A DNA stretch of 64,000 nucleotides from Flaviaestuariibacter sp. (GTDB taxonomy: Bacteria; Bacteroidota; Bacteroidia; Chitinophagales; Chitinophagaceae), in NCBI GenBank assembly GCA_025963645.1, contig JAOQAI010000013.1, positions 124,001-188,000 on the forward strand, read 5' to 3'. The number at the start of each line of letters is the position of its first letter. Within the stretch, counting starts at the first letter, position 1. The translations under genes were made by a program, and so were the position numbers. The notes under the pieces are model-generated. The model did no database searches and was not told the DNA's origin. It saw only the letters and a program-made list of their open reading frames with translations. Below, piece after piece: positions 6,735-15,720 of this stretch.

Positions 6735-8951
6735 ATGCACTCGACCTTACGAATCACCTTATTATCTATATTTCTTTTCACCACCGCCAGCAGTTTTGCT
6801 CAAAAAAAGAACGAAACGACCGGGTGCAAGCCGCCTATTAACCGCCAGCTTCGCCATGAATATATAGACCGGGAACAAAAAAATGCTTTAAAAGCGGATG
6901 GGAAGGCCGACAACCAGTTCTATGCCTCGCCGGATGACGACATGAATTTCCTGATCACCAAAGCATTGGTACAACAGATTGATAACCTTCAGTGCGTAGT
7001 GGAAATGGATACGGCGGTCAATAATAATAAGAAGGTGCAATACCTGACCGGAATGGAGCGGATGCTGCGGAATTTCGTCTCGTCTTTCAAAAGCCGGCGT
7101 ATAGCGGCTGCTAACCTGCCTTCTATCATCAATACCTATGAAGCGGCGATGAAGCGGGACCGCGTAGGAGAGTCTGTTGAACCACTGATTGAAAAGAGCT
7201 CTTATGAAATAGGCAGCATCGTAATGAGCAGTACGGCCTTCGACAGTAACCCGGGAGTGAAGGCGTCAAAGAACATTCTCCTCAGTAAGTATATGTTCCT
7301 TCACCCGGAACGTATTCTACCTACATTAAAAGACAACCCCGATCTCCCGAACCGAGACAGCCTGATCCTGTTGGCCGGTTATAAAAACCCGGCAAAATTG
7401 TATGATTACGCGGCGGCAAGCAATAGGCTGTCTTCTGCTATCCGCAAGATTGAAGATCCGCTGATACAAGCCGTGGCAAAAATGGCAACCAGCAATAACG
7501 GGCAGTGGTATTTTCCTTTCCTGGATAATATCGTGAGTGGACGCCAGACCCTTGCCGGTATTGATTCTGTTAAGAATGATCCCGTTCAGTACTACAAATT
7601 ATTGGTAAGGACCCGCATTGACTATGTGGAAAGAGCAATAAGAAAAGACTCGGTGCGGGAGATGGAAAGCCTGGGCAAACGCATTCGGACGAAAGGTGAA
7701 GAGACGTTTATCAAGGTGATCAACGCCCTGCACGAAGAGCCGAACCCCGTGCGGTTCAAGATATTGCAGCAACTAAATGCGCAGGAATTGTATTACCTCG
7801 TAGTGTATGGCGACGACCAGATGTACACCTCGAGTTTTGTGCAGGGCATTTACCCGCAAATGATGCAAAAGCTGGGCAACCGCGGCGATTCGGTTCTGAT
7901 GCTGGTGAACTTCGACCGCTTTAAAAAATTTGTGCGGGTGGCTGCAGGTTATAACATGCTTAGCCATTTCCTCAGTTCGTTTCCAAAGCCCGAACATGCT
8001 GAAAAGCTAATGACCGCCTTTGTGAGCGGATTGGAAAAAACCACTACGCTGGAAGACGGTGTGGATGTAGCGGATTCGTATGCCTCTATCGCCGAAACCA
8101 TTAAGCCGCTGGCGGCTAAAATGCTGGAAAATGTAAAGACCAACTACGAAAGCAACGTCGCACAAAACAATTCCCGCGGGAAAATTATTTATAACTTATT
8201 GTACAAGCTTTTTCTCTCCGCCGATTCCACTAATAAAATTGATCTCTCCAGGGAGTTTGGTATTCCGCCGGTCTATAGCGTCAGCTATGCATCGCTGCTG
8301 AACGAGGACAGTGTAGGTAAGGTAGTGCAGCAGGTTTTCTTTTATGGCGATGCTGATGGAAAGATGAATTACAACGGCTTTGTTACGGGCATGGGCGCTG
8401 GCTGGAAGAAAGTAGAAGACAAAAAATACTGGATCGCTTATGCCACCACCAAAGGCAAGCCAATGATAATTTATGCCAACAAATGGATGGATGATGACAA
8501 GGCCCCCGGCGAGCTGGAAAAGGGGCAGGCCGCATTGAGCGACTATCTTTCTGAAAAAGGCATACAGCCCTCCGTGGTGGTGCACCGCGGGCACAGCTAT
8601 TGGGTCAATTCAACGATTGAGCAGATTCAGCCTTCAGCCAAGCTCGTGCTGCTCGGAAGCTGCGGCGGTTACAATGTTATATCCGAAGTGCTGAAGAAAG
8701 CGCCGGATGCCCACATCATCGCGTCCAAGCAAACGGGCAAGATCAAGATCAATGAGCCGTTTACACAAATCATGAACGAGAAGCTCCGTAATGGTGCTAA
8801 CATAGACTGGGTGCCCTTCTGGAGCGAGTTCAAGGGAAAGGCCGGTAAGATCGAAGGGTTTGATGACTATATTCCACCTTACAAGAACCTCGGCGCCCTC
8901 TTCATCAAAGCTTACAATAGCCAAACCGGCACGACGGAAGAGGAAATGTAG
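6735..8951 (+). CDS. Large secreted protein of unknown function with a possible caspase-like C-terminal domain
   Basis: 738 residues. A signal peptide (ending SSFAQ) indicates export. The long middle is helical and unlike any family I can name. Near the C-terminus there is HRGHS, about 22 residues later GSCGGY, with a predicted helix and strand between (WVNSTIEQIQP, AKLVLLGS). A His-Gly motif followed by a hydrophobic strand ending in Cys is the catalytic layout of clan CD (caspase-hemoglobinase fold: CHAT, gingipain, clostripain). His is residue 620 and Cys 643 in this numbering. The spacing is shorter than in most such enzymes, so the assignment is tentative. It is monocistronic. Confidence 0.7.
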   Translation: MHSTLRITLLSIFLFTTASSFAQKKNETTGCKPPINRQLRHEYIDREQKNALKADGKADNQFYASPDDDMNFLITKALVQQIDNLQCVVEMDTAVNNNKKVQYLTGMERMLRNFVSSFKSRRIAAANLPSIINTYEAAMKRDRVGESVEPLIEKSSYEIGSIVMSSTAFDSNPGVKASKNILLSKYMFLHPERILPTLKDNPDLPNRDSLILLAGYKNPAKLYDYAAASNRLSSAIRKIEDPLIQAVAKMATSNNGQWYFPFLDNIVSGRQTLAGIDSVKNDPVQYYKLLVRTRIDYVERAIRKDSVREMESLGKRIRTKGEETFIKVINALHEEPNPVRFKILQQLNAQELYYLVVYGDDQMYTSSFVQGIYPQMMQKLGNRGDSVLMLVNFDRFKKFVRVAAGYNMLSHFLSSFPKPEHAEKLMTAFVSGLEKTTTLEDGVDVADSYASIAETIKPLAAKMLENVKTNYESNVAQNNSRGKIIYNLLYKLFLSADSTNKIDLSREFGIPPVYSVSYASLLNEDSVGKVVQQVFFYGDADGKMNYNGFVTGMGAGWKKVEDKKYWIAYATTKGKPMIIYANKWMDDDKAPGELEKGQAALSDYLSEKGIQPSVVVHRGHSYWVNSTIEQIQPSAKLVLLGSCGGYNVISEVLKKAPDAHIIASKQTGKIKINEPFTQIMNEKLRNGANIDWVPFWSEFKGKAGKIEGFDDYIPPYKNLGALFIKAYNSQTGTTEEEM

Positions 8952-9125
8952 GATACAGGAGGCAAAAGGACCGCTCACACTGTACTGCCTATTCTCTTCC
9001 CTATCTCATTAGAAATCTTTGCCTTGCTCACCCAGGAGCAGGCAAGCGCACCGCTATACGGAAGCGGGCAGAAACCCGTAACCGGCTGCAAAAAAGGCAT
9101 CGGGGTAAGTAAATACCCGTCTAAA

Positions 9126-9419
9126 GCCATTCTATTACCTGCGGATAGCATCCTTGAGGCCGAAGTCGCCATCCTTGAAGCCGGGAATGGCATCCTTGTC
9201 GTTGCGAACGCCATCCTCAGGGAAGAAAACGCCATCCTCAAGGAAGAAAACGCCATCCTTGACGAAGAAAACGCCATCCTTGACGAAGAAAACGCCATCC
9301 TTGAAGGAGAAAACGCCATCCTTGAGGGCGAAAACGCCATCCTTGAGGGCGAAAACGCCATCCTAACTCCCGGGAATGGCATCCTTGAAGGCGCGGACGG
9401 CATCCTTGCGTTTGTAGAA
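9126..9419. repeat. 21-bp tandem repeat array, 14 units (heptapeptide-period)
   Basis: Units start every 21 bp from 9126 to 9399 with core GCCATCCTTGANGNNGAAAAC; the middle nine are nearly identical and the outer ones diverge. The period equals seven codons, and several frames stay open on both strands: plus strand reads AILEGEN heptads in an ORF 9024-9428 that begins with TTG; minus strand reads RMAFSSS heptads. I cannot decide whether any frame is translated: there is no recognised promoter or signal peptide for either. The 570-bp gap 8952-9522 contains this array and nothing else that I recognise besides the promoter at its end. Confidence 0.85.
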
Positions 9420-9497
9420 AGGTATTAAGCCGCACTTTAACATCGGCAGGTGAAAAAGATTGACCTGCCTATACCGCCCGGCCGGGGGCGAGGTGGC

Positions 9498-9505
9498 TAT
9501 CTTTG
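9498..9505 (+). promoter_or_regulatory. Promoter -7 box of the ABC transporter gene
   Basis: TATCTTTG, exact TAnnTTTG match, 17 bp before the TTG start at 9523. Confidence 0.6.
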
Positions 9506-9522
9506 CACCCTAAATTATTGGT

Positions 9523-11280
9523 TTGGCGAAAAAGGAGTCTAAAAAGTCGTTCGATCTGAAAGTGCTGCGCCGGGTGCTGCGCTTTGCGGCGCCTTACAAG
9601 AAGAAGTTCTACCTGTCTATTGCCTTCACTATTATACTGGCGTTGTTTACGCCCGTTCGTCCCTACCTGATCCAGCTTACGGTGGACGATTATATTACCA
9701 ACCAGGTGGTGCGGCTTATCATTAATGTCACAATTATCCAGATTCTTTTCCTGTTGCTGGAAACCGGCCTACGCTTTTATTTCTCCTACATCACCTCCTG
9801 GCTGGGGCAGGCCGTGGTAAAGGACATGCGGGTGGCCACTTACAAAAAAGTGCTGAACCTGAACCTGCGCCAGTTTGACAAAACACCCATCGGCACCCTT
9901 ACCACCCGAACGGTGGATGACATCGAGCGGGTGAACGATATTTTCGCCGATGGGCTGATCCCCATCATTGCCGACCTGCTTTCCATTGTCTGTGTGCTGG
10001 GTTATATGTTCTGGGCCGACTGGCAACTGACCCTGATCTGTCTTATCCCTTTCCCCATTCTTATTGTCGCCACCTATTATTTCAAGGAAAGCGTGAACAG
10101 GTCTTTCCACCGGGTGCGCAGCGCCGTTTCCTACCTCAACGCTTTTGTGCAGGAGCATATCACGGGCATGTATATCGTGCAGGCCTTTGCCGCGGAGAAC
10201 CGCGAATTTGATAAGTTTAAAAAGATCAATGGGGAGCACCGCGATGCGAATGTCAAAGCCATTTTTGCGTATTCTGTATTCTTTCCTGTGGTGGAGATCG
10301 TACTCGCCACTTCTATCGGCTTGATCGTTTGGTTTGGCTCCAAGCAGCAGGTAAATGCCGGGCTCATCATGTCGTTTATCCTCTGCCTGAACCTGCTTTT
10401 CCGCCCCCTGCGCATTATTGCCGATAAATTCAACGTGCTGCAGATGGGGCTGATAGCCGGAGAGCGGGTATTTAAAGTGCTGGACAATCCTGATTTTGCC
10501 GCGAATGACGGCGCCTATGCGCCGGAAGCCGTACAAGGAAAAATTGATTTCCAGGGGGTCTCGTTTGAATATATCGAAGGCAGTCCGGTATTGAAAGATG
10601 TCAGTTTCAAGGTAAGTCCCGGGCAAACCCTGGCGATAGTCGGGCACACGGGCAGTGGCAAATCCACGATCATCAGTTTGCTTAACCGGCTTTACCACAT
10701 TAAAGAAGGCGAAATACGCATTGATGATGTGAAGATAGAAGAATGGGAGCTGGGTGCTTTGCGCAGCAATATTGGTGTGGTTTTGCAGGACGTGTTCCTG
10801 TTCGCCGGTTCGGTGCTGGATAATATCACGCTGCGCAATGCCGCTATTCCAAGGGAGCGGGTGGAGGAAGCGGCGAAACTCATTGGGATGCATGACTTTA
10901 TTTTGCGGTTGCCGGGCGGCTACGATTACAATGTGATGGAGCGCGGCGCCACGCTTTCGCTTGGGCAACGGCAATTGCTTTCTTTCATCCGAGCCTTGCT
11001 CTATGATCCTGCTATTCTTATTTTAGATGAAGCCACTTCTTCCATTGACACCGAAAGCGAGCAGCTCATTGAAGCCGCCATTCAAACCCTCATAGCCGGA
11101 CGTACCTCTATCATTATAGCGCACCGCCTTTCTACCATCCAGCGTGCCGATACGATTCTGGTGCTGGACAAGGGTATTGTAAAGGAGCGGGGAACCCATG
11201 CGGAACTGTTACAAAAAGGCGGCTTTTATACGAAGTTGTATGAGATGCAGTTTCAGAAAAGCGCAATATCTGCCCGTTAG
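9523..11280 (+). CDS. ABC exporter, fused permease and ATPase (MsbA/MdlB-like)
   Basis: 585 residues, the normal length for a half-transporter of the type I exporter fold. Six membrane helices (about residues 28-310) precede an ATPase domain with Walker A GHTGSGKST, Q-loop VLQDVFLF, Walker B ILILDEATSS and the switch His in IIAHRLST. The signature reads LSLGQ rather than LSGGQ, a variant known in lipid/drug exporters of this group. It likely works as a homodimer exporting a lipid or hydrophobic compound. The start is TTG directly after the -7 box; no nearer ATG fits the usual N-terminus. No partner gene is adjacent. Confidence 0.9.
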   Translation: MAKKESKKSFDLKVLRRVLRFAAPYKKKFYLSIAFTIILALFTPVRPYLIQLTVDDYITNQVVRLIINVTIIQILFLLLETGLRFYFSYITSWLGQAVVKDMRVATYKKVLNLNLRQFDKTPIGTLTTRTVDDIERVNDIFADGLIPIIADLLSIVCVLGYMFWADWQLTLICLIPFPILIVATYYFKESVNRSFHRVRSAVSYLNAFVQEHITGMYIVQAFAAENREFDKFKKINGEHRDANVKAIFAYSVFFPVVEIVLATSIGLIVWFGSKQQVNAGLIMSFILCLNLLFRPLRIIADKFNVLQMGLIAGERVFKVLDNPDFAANDGAYAPEAVQGKIDFQGVSFEYIEGSPVLKDVSFKVSPGQTLAIVGHTGSGKSTIISLLNRLYHIKEGEIRIDDVKIEEWELGALRSNIGVVLQDVFLFAGSVLDNITLRNAAIPRERVEEAAKLIGMHDFILRLPGGYDYNVMERGATLSLGQRQLLSFIRALLYDPAILILDEATSSIDTESEQLIEAAIQTLIAGRTSIIIAHRLSTIQRADTILVLDKGIVKERGTHAELLQKGGFYTKLYEMQFQKSAISAR

Positions 11281-11360
11281 TTACGTTTTTCCACCTGTTG
11301 CCACCGGCACAAGCTTTAAATAATTGTAGTTTTATCCCAAATTTTAATACCCCTTTCTTT

Positions 11361-12689
11361 ATGCGCAAGAATCTATACCTATTAACACCGCTTCTATTAT
11401 GGTTTTTTTTCTCTTGTCAGAAGGAAAGGAGTTTTGAGGTTGGTGCCCCCGGGGCAGGCTCGCTAAGAGACCTGGGAGGAGAATGCTCGCCCAAAACAGT
11501 GGGCGGCAGTTATGTAGCCGCCCGGCCGTTAACCGACAGCAATTTTATGGATGTAGGGGTTCATGTCAGTAAAAAAGGCACTTATACTATCAGCTCTAAC
11601 GCCGTCAACGGGTATTCTTTCCGGGGCAATGGCAGCTTCACCGATACAGGACTTGTGGTAGTGCGGCTAAAGGCAAACGGCATTCCATTGGCGGCAGGCT
11701 CCGATGTGTTCACAATTACCTATGATTCAACGTCCTGCACGGTTTCTGTAACCGTATTGCCTGCGGGCAGCACCGGTGGCGGTACCAACGGAACCTGCAA
11801 TGCAACAGTAAATGGAACCTATGTCAAGAATGTAGCCTTAACATCTGCTAATACCGTGTCGCTGCAACATACTTATACGGCAGCCGGCACCTACACAGTT
11901 ACTACTGATACGGTAAATGGTTATAGCTTTAAGAAAGTGGTGACCGCTACAGCCGGAGCGCCTGCTACCATTGTTTTGGATGGCGCCGGAACGCCGTTAG
12001 TGGAAGGCACGAACCGCTTCAAGGTAAAGTTTGGTACGGGAGTCGCCAGCGATACCTGCAGTTTTGATGTGGCGGTGAACGCAACTGCCCCACCTCCCGG
12101 CGGCAATACGTATTTCCCGCTTTCACTCAATAGCTACTGGACGTACAAGGATCCGGCAGGTGCCAACACAGATGATACGCTTAAAACAACCAATGTAGGC
12201 ACGGCAGCATTCAACAATGTTGTTTATAGCTGGTTTGTCACCGTGAACAAAACAGGCGCTCCTGTAGACTCGAGCTATTACCGCAAGGAAGCGGCGACCA
12301 ACTCATTCTACCGCTACCTCAACCTCAGCGATTATACCACTATTATAACCTTTGCCCAGCCAAATGTTGAGGTGATGTTTTTAAAAGAAACGGTGACCAC
12401 TAACGAAACCTGGACCTCTGCCACCTTTAGCGGTACCCAAGGAGCGCTCACTTTACAGATGCGGTTTTCTTTTAAGGTCATTGATGCAGCCGCTACAACT
12501 ACCCTGAATTCAAATACGTTTAACGAGGTATATCATATCAGGATGACGCCGGAAATAAATATGCCAGGTGCCGGATGGTCTCCTGTTGGCCAGACCTATG
12601 ATTTTCAGTTCGCTAAAAATGTAGGACTCATTAATTATATTGATCCGATACTGAATCAAACGCCTATTCGTTTCTGGAAAATAAATTAA
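11361..12689 (+). CDS. Lipoprotein with two Ig-like repeats, function unknown
   Basis: 442 residues from the ATG at 11361, which opens a lipoprotein signal peptide with lipobox FFFSC; the longer frame from 11298 has no signal. Two similar beta-rich repeats of about 85 residues (each starting near a Cys and containing GTYT...TVNGYSF or NAVNGYSF, ending with a Cys-containing strand) are followed by a Pro/Gly linker and a C-terminal domain beginning YFPLSLNSYWTYKD. Such proteins sit on the outer membrane of Bacteroidota; ligand unknown. The gene ends at a strong terminator and precedes the ATP synthase operon, but a separate promoter shows they are not co-transcribed. Confidence 0.75.
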   Translation: MRKNLYLLTPLLLWFFFSCQKERSFEVGAPGAGSLRDLGGECSPKTVGGSYVAARPLTDSNFMDVGVHVSKKGTYTISSNAVNGYSFRGNGSFTDTGLVVVRLKANGIPLAAGSDVFTITYDSTSCTVSVTVLPAGSTGGGTNGTCNATVNGTYVKNVALTSANTVSLQHTYTAAGTYTVTTDTVNGYSFKKVVTATAGAPATIVLDGAGTPLVEGTNRFKVKFGTGVASDTCSFDVAVNATAPPPGGNTYFPLSLNSYWTYKDPAGANTDDTLKTTNVGTAAFNNVVYSWFVTVNKTGAPVDSSYYRKEAATNSFYRYLNLSDYTTIITFAQPNVEVMFLKETVTTNETWTSATFSGTQGALTLQMRFSFKVIDAAATTTLNSNTFNEVYHIRMTPEINMPGAGWSPVGQTYDFQFAKNVGLINYIDPILNQTPIRFWKIN

Positions 12690-12708
12690 AACCGCGATCT
12701 CGATTTTC

Positions 12709-12740
12709 AAACGAGGGCTTTTTTATAAGCCCTCGTTTTT
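12709..12740 (+). terminator. Rho-independent terminator
   Basis: AAACGAGGGCTT, loop TTTTAT, AAGCCCTCGTTT then further T residues: a 12-bp perfect stem with a U tract, just after the lipoprotein gene. Confidence 0.9.
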
Positions 12741-12784
12741 GTTAAACAAGTTTCATTTTATCCCATTTTTTACCCGCTGCCACT

Positions 12785-12792
12785 TATCTTTG
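12785..12792 (+). promoter_or_regulatory. Promoter -7 box of the ATP synthase operon
   Basis: TATCTTTG, exact TAnnTTTG match, 20 bp before the first ATG of atpB and downstream of the terminator at 12709-12740. Confidence 0.65.
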
Positions 12793-12812
12793 CGCCAAAT
12801 TTCGGGAAGGGT

Positions 12813-14066
12813 ATGATGAACAGACGTGTCAAAAGCTTATTGGTAGCGGCTTTCAGCGCATTTTGCCTCTCTTTTTCACTGAACGCAACTGCCCAGCATG
12901 AACAACATGGTGGCGTAGGTGGCGGCATTGGCGATACTGTAGTGCACCAAGACCCGCATGAAGCTTCAAAAGCAGCTGATAAGCCTATGTTCGATGCCAA
13001 CGAAGTGATTTTTGGTCACGTTCTGGATGCGCACCAATTCCATTTTTTCTCTTACAAAGGCTCCGATGGTCACGAACACCATGTAGGTATTCCGCTCCCG
13101 GTGATCGTTTATTCAGAAGGTCGCGGCTTGTCCATGTTCTCTTCTTCTCAATTTCACCACGGTGAGCATTCGTACAAGGGTTATCGCCTTGTTACACCAG
13201 CCTATAAAGAGCACCTTTCCAAATTTTACAGCGCTGCCGACATGATGAAGTTTCGCAATGAAACCATTATCGCAGTGGATGAAGCGGATATGCCGGTGCC
13301 GGGTGCTTCGGTGTATGATCTTTCGCTGACACGTAACGTCGTGCAGATGCTGATCGCCCTTACTGTTTTAGTAGTAATTATGTTAGGTGTTGCTAAGAAA
13401 TACCGCCAGGGACAAGGCATCACCACAGCTCCAAGAGGCATGCAGAATGCAGTAGAGCCGGTCATTACTTTCATCCGCGACGAAGTAGCAAAACCAAACA
13501 TCGGCCATGGCTATAAGAAGTTCATGCCGCTGCTGCTGACCATCTTTTTCTTTATCCTGATCAATAATATTTTCGGGTTGATCCCGGGTTCGGCGAACGT
13601 AACCGGTAATATCGCTTTTACGGCGGTGTTGGGTGTGATCTCCGCGTTGGTGATCAACTTCAGTGGTAACAAGCACTACTGGGGGCATATTTTCAATCCG
13701 CCAGTGCCTTTCGGTATTAAGTTCATCATGGTGCCGGTAGAGATCCTGTCGATCATTACCAAGCCATTCGCCCTTATCATTCGTTTGTTTGCGAACATGC
13801 TGGCGGGTCACATTATCATTATTTGTTTGATCTCCCTCATCTTCATCTTTGGCTCGCTAAGCAAAGGTGCCGGTTGGGGTTTTGCACCGATATCCATTGC
13901 GTTCGCGGTTTTCATTTTCGTGATCGAAGTATTGGTAGCTTTCATCCAGGCGTTCATCTTCACCAACCTGACAGCGGTTTTCATTGGTCAGGCTACCGAA
14001 GATCATCACCAGCATGAAGGCGATGCGCATCATGGCAACCCGGCAACGGAACCAGTGATCATTTAG
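12813..14066 (+). CDS. atpB: F0F1 ATP synthase subunit a
   Basis: 417 residues, the long form typical of Bacteroidota: a signal-peptide-like start (ending NATAQ), a His-rich extracytoplasmic N-terminal domain of about 170 residues, then the membrane domain. The proton-channel helix with the essential arginine is visible as LIIRLFANMLAGH. It forms the stator channel beside the c-ring. The C-terminal tail is His-rich (EDHHQHEGDAHHG). It heads an operon atpB-atpE-atpF-atpH-atpA. atpI is not upstream here. Hairpins lie in the next three spacers. Confidence 0.95.
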   Translation: MMNRRVKSLLVAAFSAFCLSFSLNATAQHEQHGGVGGGIGDTVVHQDPHEASKAADKPMFDANEVIFGHVLDAHQFHFFSYKGSDGHEHHVGIPLPVIVYSEGRGLSMFSSSQFHHGEHSYKGYRLVTPAYKEHLSKFYSAADMMKFRNETIIAVDEADMPVPGASVYDLSLTRNVVQMLIALTVLVVIMLGVAKKYRQGQGITTAPRGMQNAVEPVITFIRDEVAKPNIGHGYKKFMPLLLTIFFFILINNIFGLIPGSANVTGNIAFTAVLGVISALVINFSGNKHYWGHIFNPPVPFGIKFIMVPVEILSIITKPFALIIRLFANMLAGHIIIICLISLIFIFGSLSKGAGWGFAPISIAFAVFIFVIEVLVAFIQAFIFTNLTAVFIGQATEDHHQHEGDAHHGNPATEPVII

Positions 14067-14069
14067 TAG

Positions 14070-14414
<345 letters not shown>

Positions 14415-14453
14415 TGGAATTTGGAATACGCCGGAAGGCATGTTCTACCAAAC

Positions 14454-14490
14454 TAATGGCGCCTAAAGCACAGGGCGGCGGGCGCCATTA
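14454..14490 (+). promoter_or_regulatory. Hairpin between atpE and atpF
   Basis: TAATGGCGCC and GGCGCCATTA are perfect 10-bp arms around a 17-base GC-rich loop; no U tract follows. Possibly stabilises the upstream atpE message. Confidence 0.6.
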
Positions 14491-14525
14491 ATCTCAAATT
14501 GAAAATCTCAAATCAGAAATCTACC

Positions 14526-15020
14526 ATGGATTTACTCATACCTTCCTTCGGGCTTATCTTCTGGACACTCCTTGCGTTCCTGATCGTATTCTTCCTGCTG
14601 CGCAAATACGCCTGGGGACCCATATTGGCTTCATTGAACCAACGCGAAAGGGGCATCGCCGATTCGTTGGAGACAGCGCAGCGTGTGAAAGCGGAAATGG
14701 CGCAAATGAAGAACGAGAACGAAGAACTGATGGCCCGTGCCCGTGAAGAGCGTGCCCAGATGATCAAAGAAGCCCGTGAAACCCGTGATAAGATGGTGAA
14801 CGATGCCAAGGAAATGGCGAAAGTAGAAGCCAACAAGATCGTAGCCGAAGCCCAGGTGCAGATCAATGCGCAAAAGATGGCGGCGTTGACTGATGTAAAG
14901 AACCAGGTTGGCAAATTAGTTGTGGAAGTGACGGAGAAAGTATTGCGCAAGCAGCTGGCTTCTTCTGAAGCGCAAGAAGCGCATATCAAACACCTGATCG
15001 GGGAAGTAAAACTGAATTAA
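14526..15020 (+). CDS. atpF: F0F1 ATP synthase subunit b
   Basis: 164 residues from ATG 14526 (MDLLIPSFGLIFWTLL). One N-terminal membrane helix followed by a long charged helix (coiled coil) rich in Glu, Lys, Ala and Arg, the peripheral stalk that links subunit a to delta and alpha. The longer frame from 14499 runs into a repetitive spacer (CTCAAAT words) and is unlikely to be coding. Fourth position in the operon order B-E-F-H-A. Confidence 0.93.
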   Translation: MDLLIPSFGLIFWTLLAFLIVFFLLRKYAWGPILASLNQRERGIADSLETAQRVKAEMAQMKNENEELMARAREERAQMIKEARETRDKMVNDAKEMAKVEANKIVAEAQVQINAQKMAALTDVKNQVGKLVVEVTEKVLRKQLASSEAQEAHIKHLIGEVKLN

Positions 15021-15046
15021 AGAAAAGCAGTTAGCTATTAGCTTCG

Positions 15047-15083
15047 AGCTGTGAGCTTTTAAGCTCGCTCAAAGCTCACAGCT
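15047..15083 (+). promoter_or_regulatory. Hairpin between atpF and atpH
   Basis: AGCTGTGAGCTTT and AAAGCTCACAGCT are perfect 13-bp arms around an 11-base loop. The whole spacer 15021-15100 is made of repeated AGCT-type words. Confidence 0.65.
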
Positions 15084-15104
15084 AAACGCTCAAAGCTCAA
15101 AATT

Positions 15105-15668
15105 ATGCTCAATCCACGTGTAGCCTCAAGATATGCCAAATCACTCCTCGACCTCGCGGTGGAACGGGGAGAGTTGGAGCAGGTGTATGGCGATATGCAA
15201 TACCTGCAGGGGGTAATCAAGCAAAGCCCGGAGTTTGCGAATCTCCTGAAAAGCCCTGTTGTAAAAGCCGATGCAAAGATCAAAGTGGTGCAGGCGGTTA
15301 CGGTTGGGAAAGTAGGAGAGATGACGGCAGGCTTTATCAACCTCGTCATCACTAAAGCACGTGAGGCGGTTTTGCCGGAAGTAATTAGTTCTTTTATCAC
15401 GCAATACAAGGGTCATAAGAACATTCACACCGTAAAGCTGACAACCGCGGTTGCTATCTCTGATATCGTTCGCGATTCGATCATTGACCGCGTTCGCCAA
15501 ACCAGCGATATGCAAAACATCGAAGTGCAAAGCATTGTGGACCCAGCCATCATTGGCGGTTTCGTACTGCAGGCTGGCGATAAGCTGGTAGATGCCTCAG
15601 TTGCTTACGAGCTAAAAGAAGTATCAAGAGAGTTCGAGAAAAACGATTTTATTTATAAAGTAAGATAG
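15105..15668 (+). CDS. atpH: F0F1 ATP synthase subunit delta
   Basis: 187 residues, full length for the OSCP/delta family. N-terminal helical bundle (MLNPRVASRYAKSLLDLA) and C-terminal domain with the conserved IIGGFVLQAGDKLVDASV segment. It joins the peripheral stalk to the top of the F1 head. The ATG at 15105 follows the hairpin spacer. The downstream spacer (15669-15720) is AT-rich with repeated TTTACATTTTACATTTT words. Confidence 0.93.
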   Translation: MLNPRVASRYAKSLLDLAVERGELEQVYGDMQYLQGVIKQSPEFANLLKSPVVKADAKIKVVQAVTVGKVGEMTAGFINLVITKAREAVLPEVISSFITQYKGHKNIHTVKLTTAVAISDIVRDSIIDRVRQTSDMQNIEVQSIVDPAIIGGFVLQAGDKLVDASVAYELKEVSREFEKNDFIYKVR

Positions 15669-15720
15669 TGAGTCGTCAAGGGCTGTTCAATTTTACATTT
15701 TACATTTTTAATTAAGCTAT

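Noticed and set aside
9126-9419. CRISPR array
   Set aside because: Units are contiguous 21-bp repeats without spacers, and no cas genes are in the window.
9024-9428. Annotating the heptapeptide ORFs over the 21-bp array as genes
   Set aside because: Frames on both strands stay open merely because the period is divisible by three; starts are TTG or internal ATGs and no promoter or signal peptide supports either.
9769-10974. 401-residue minus-strand ORF antisense to the ABC transporter
   Set aside because: His/Gln-rich shadow of a high-G+C gene whose plus-strand frame has complete ABC motifs.
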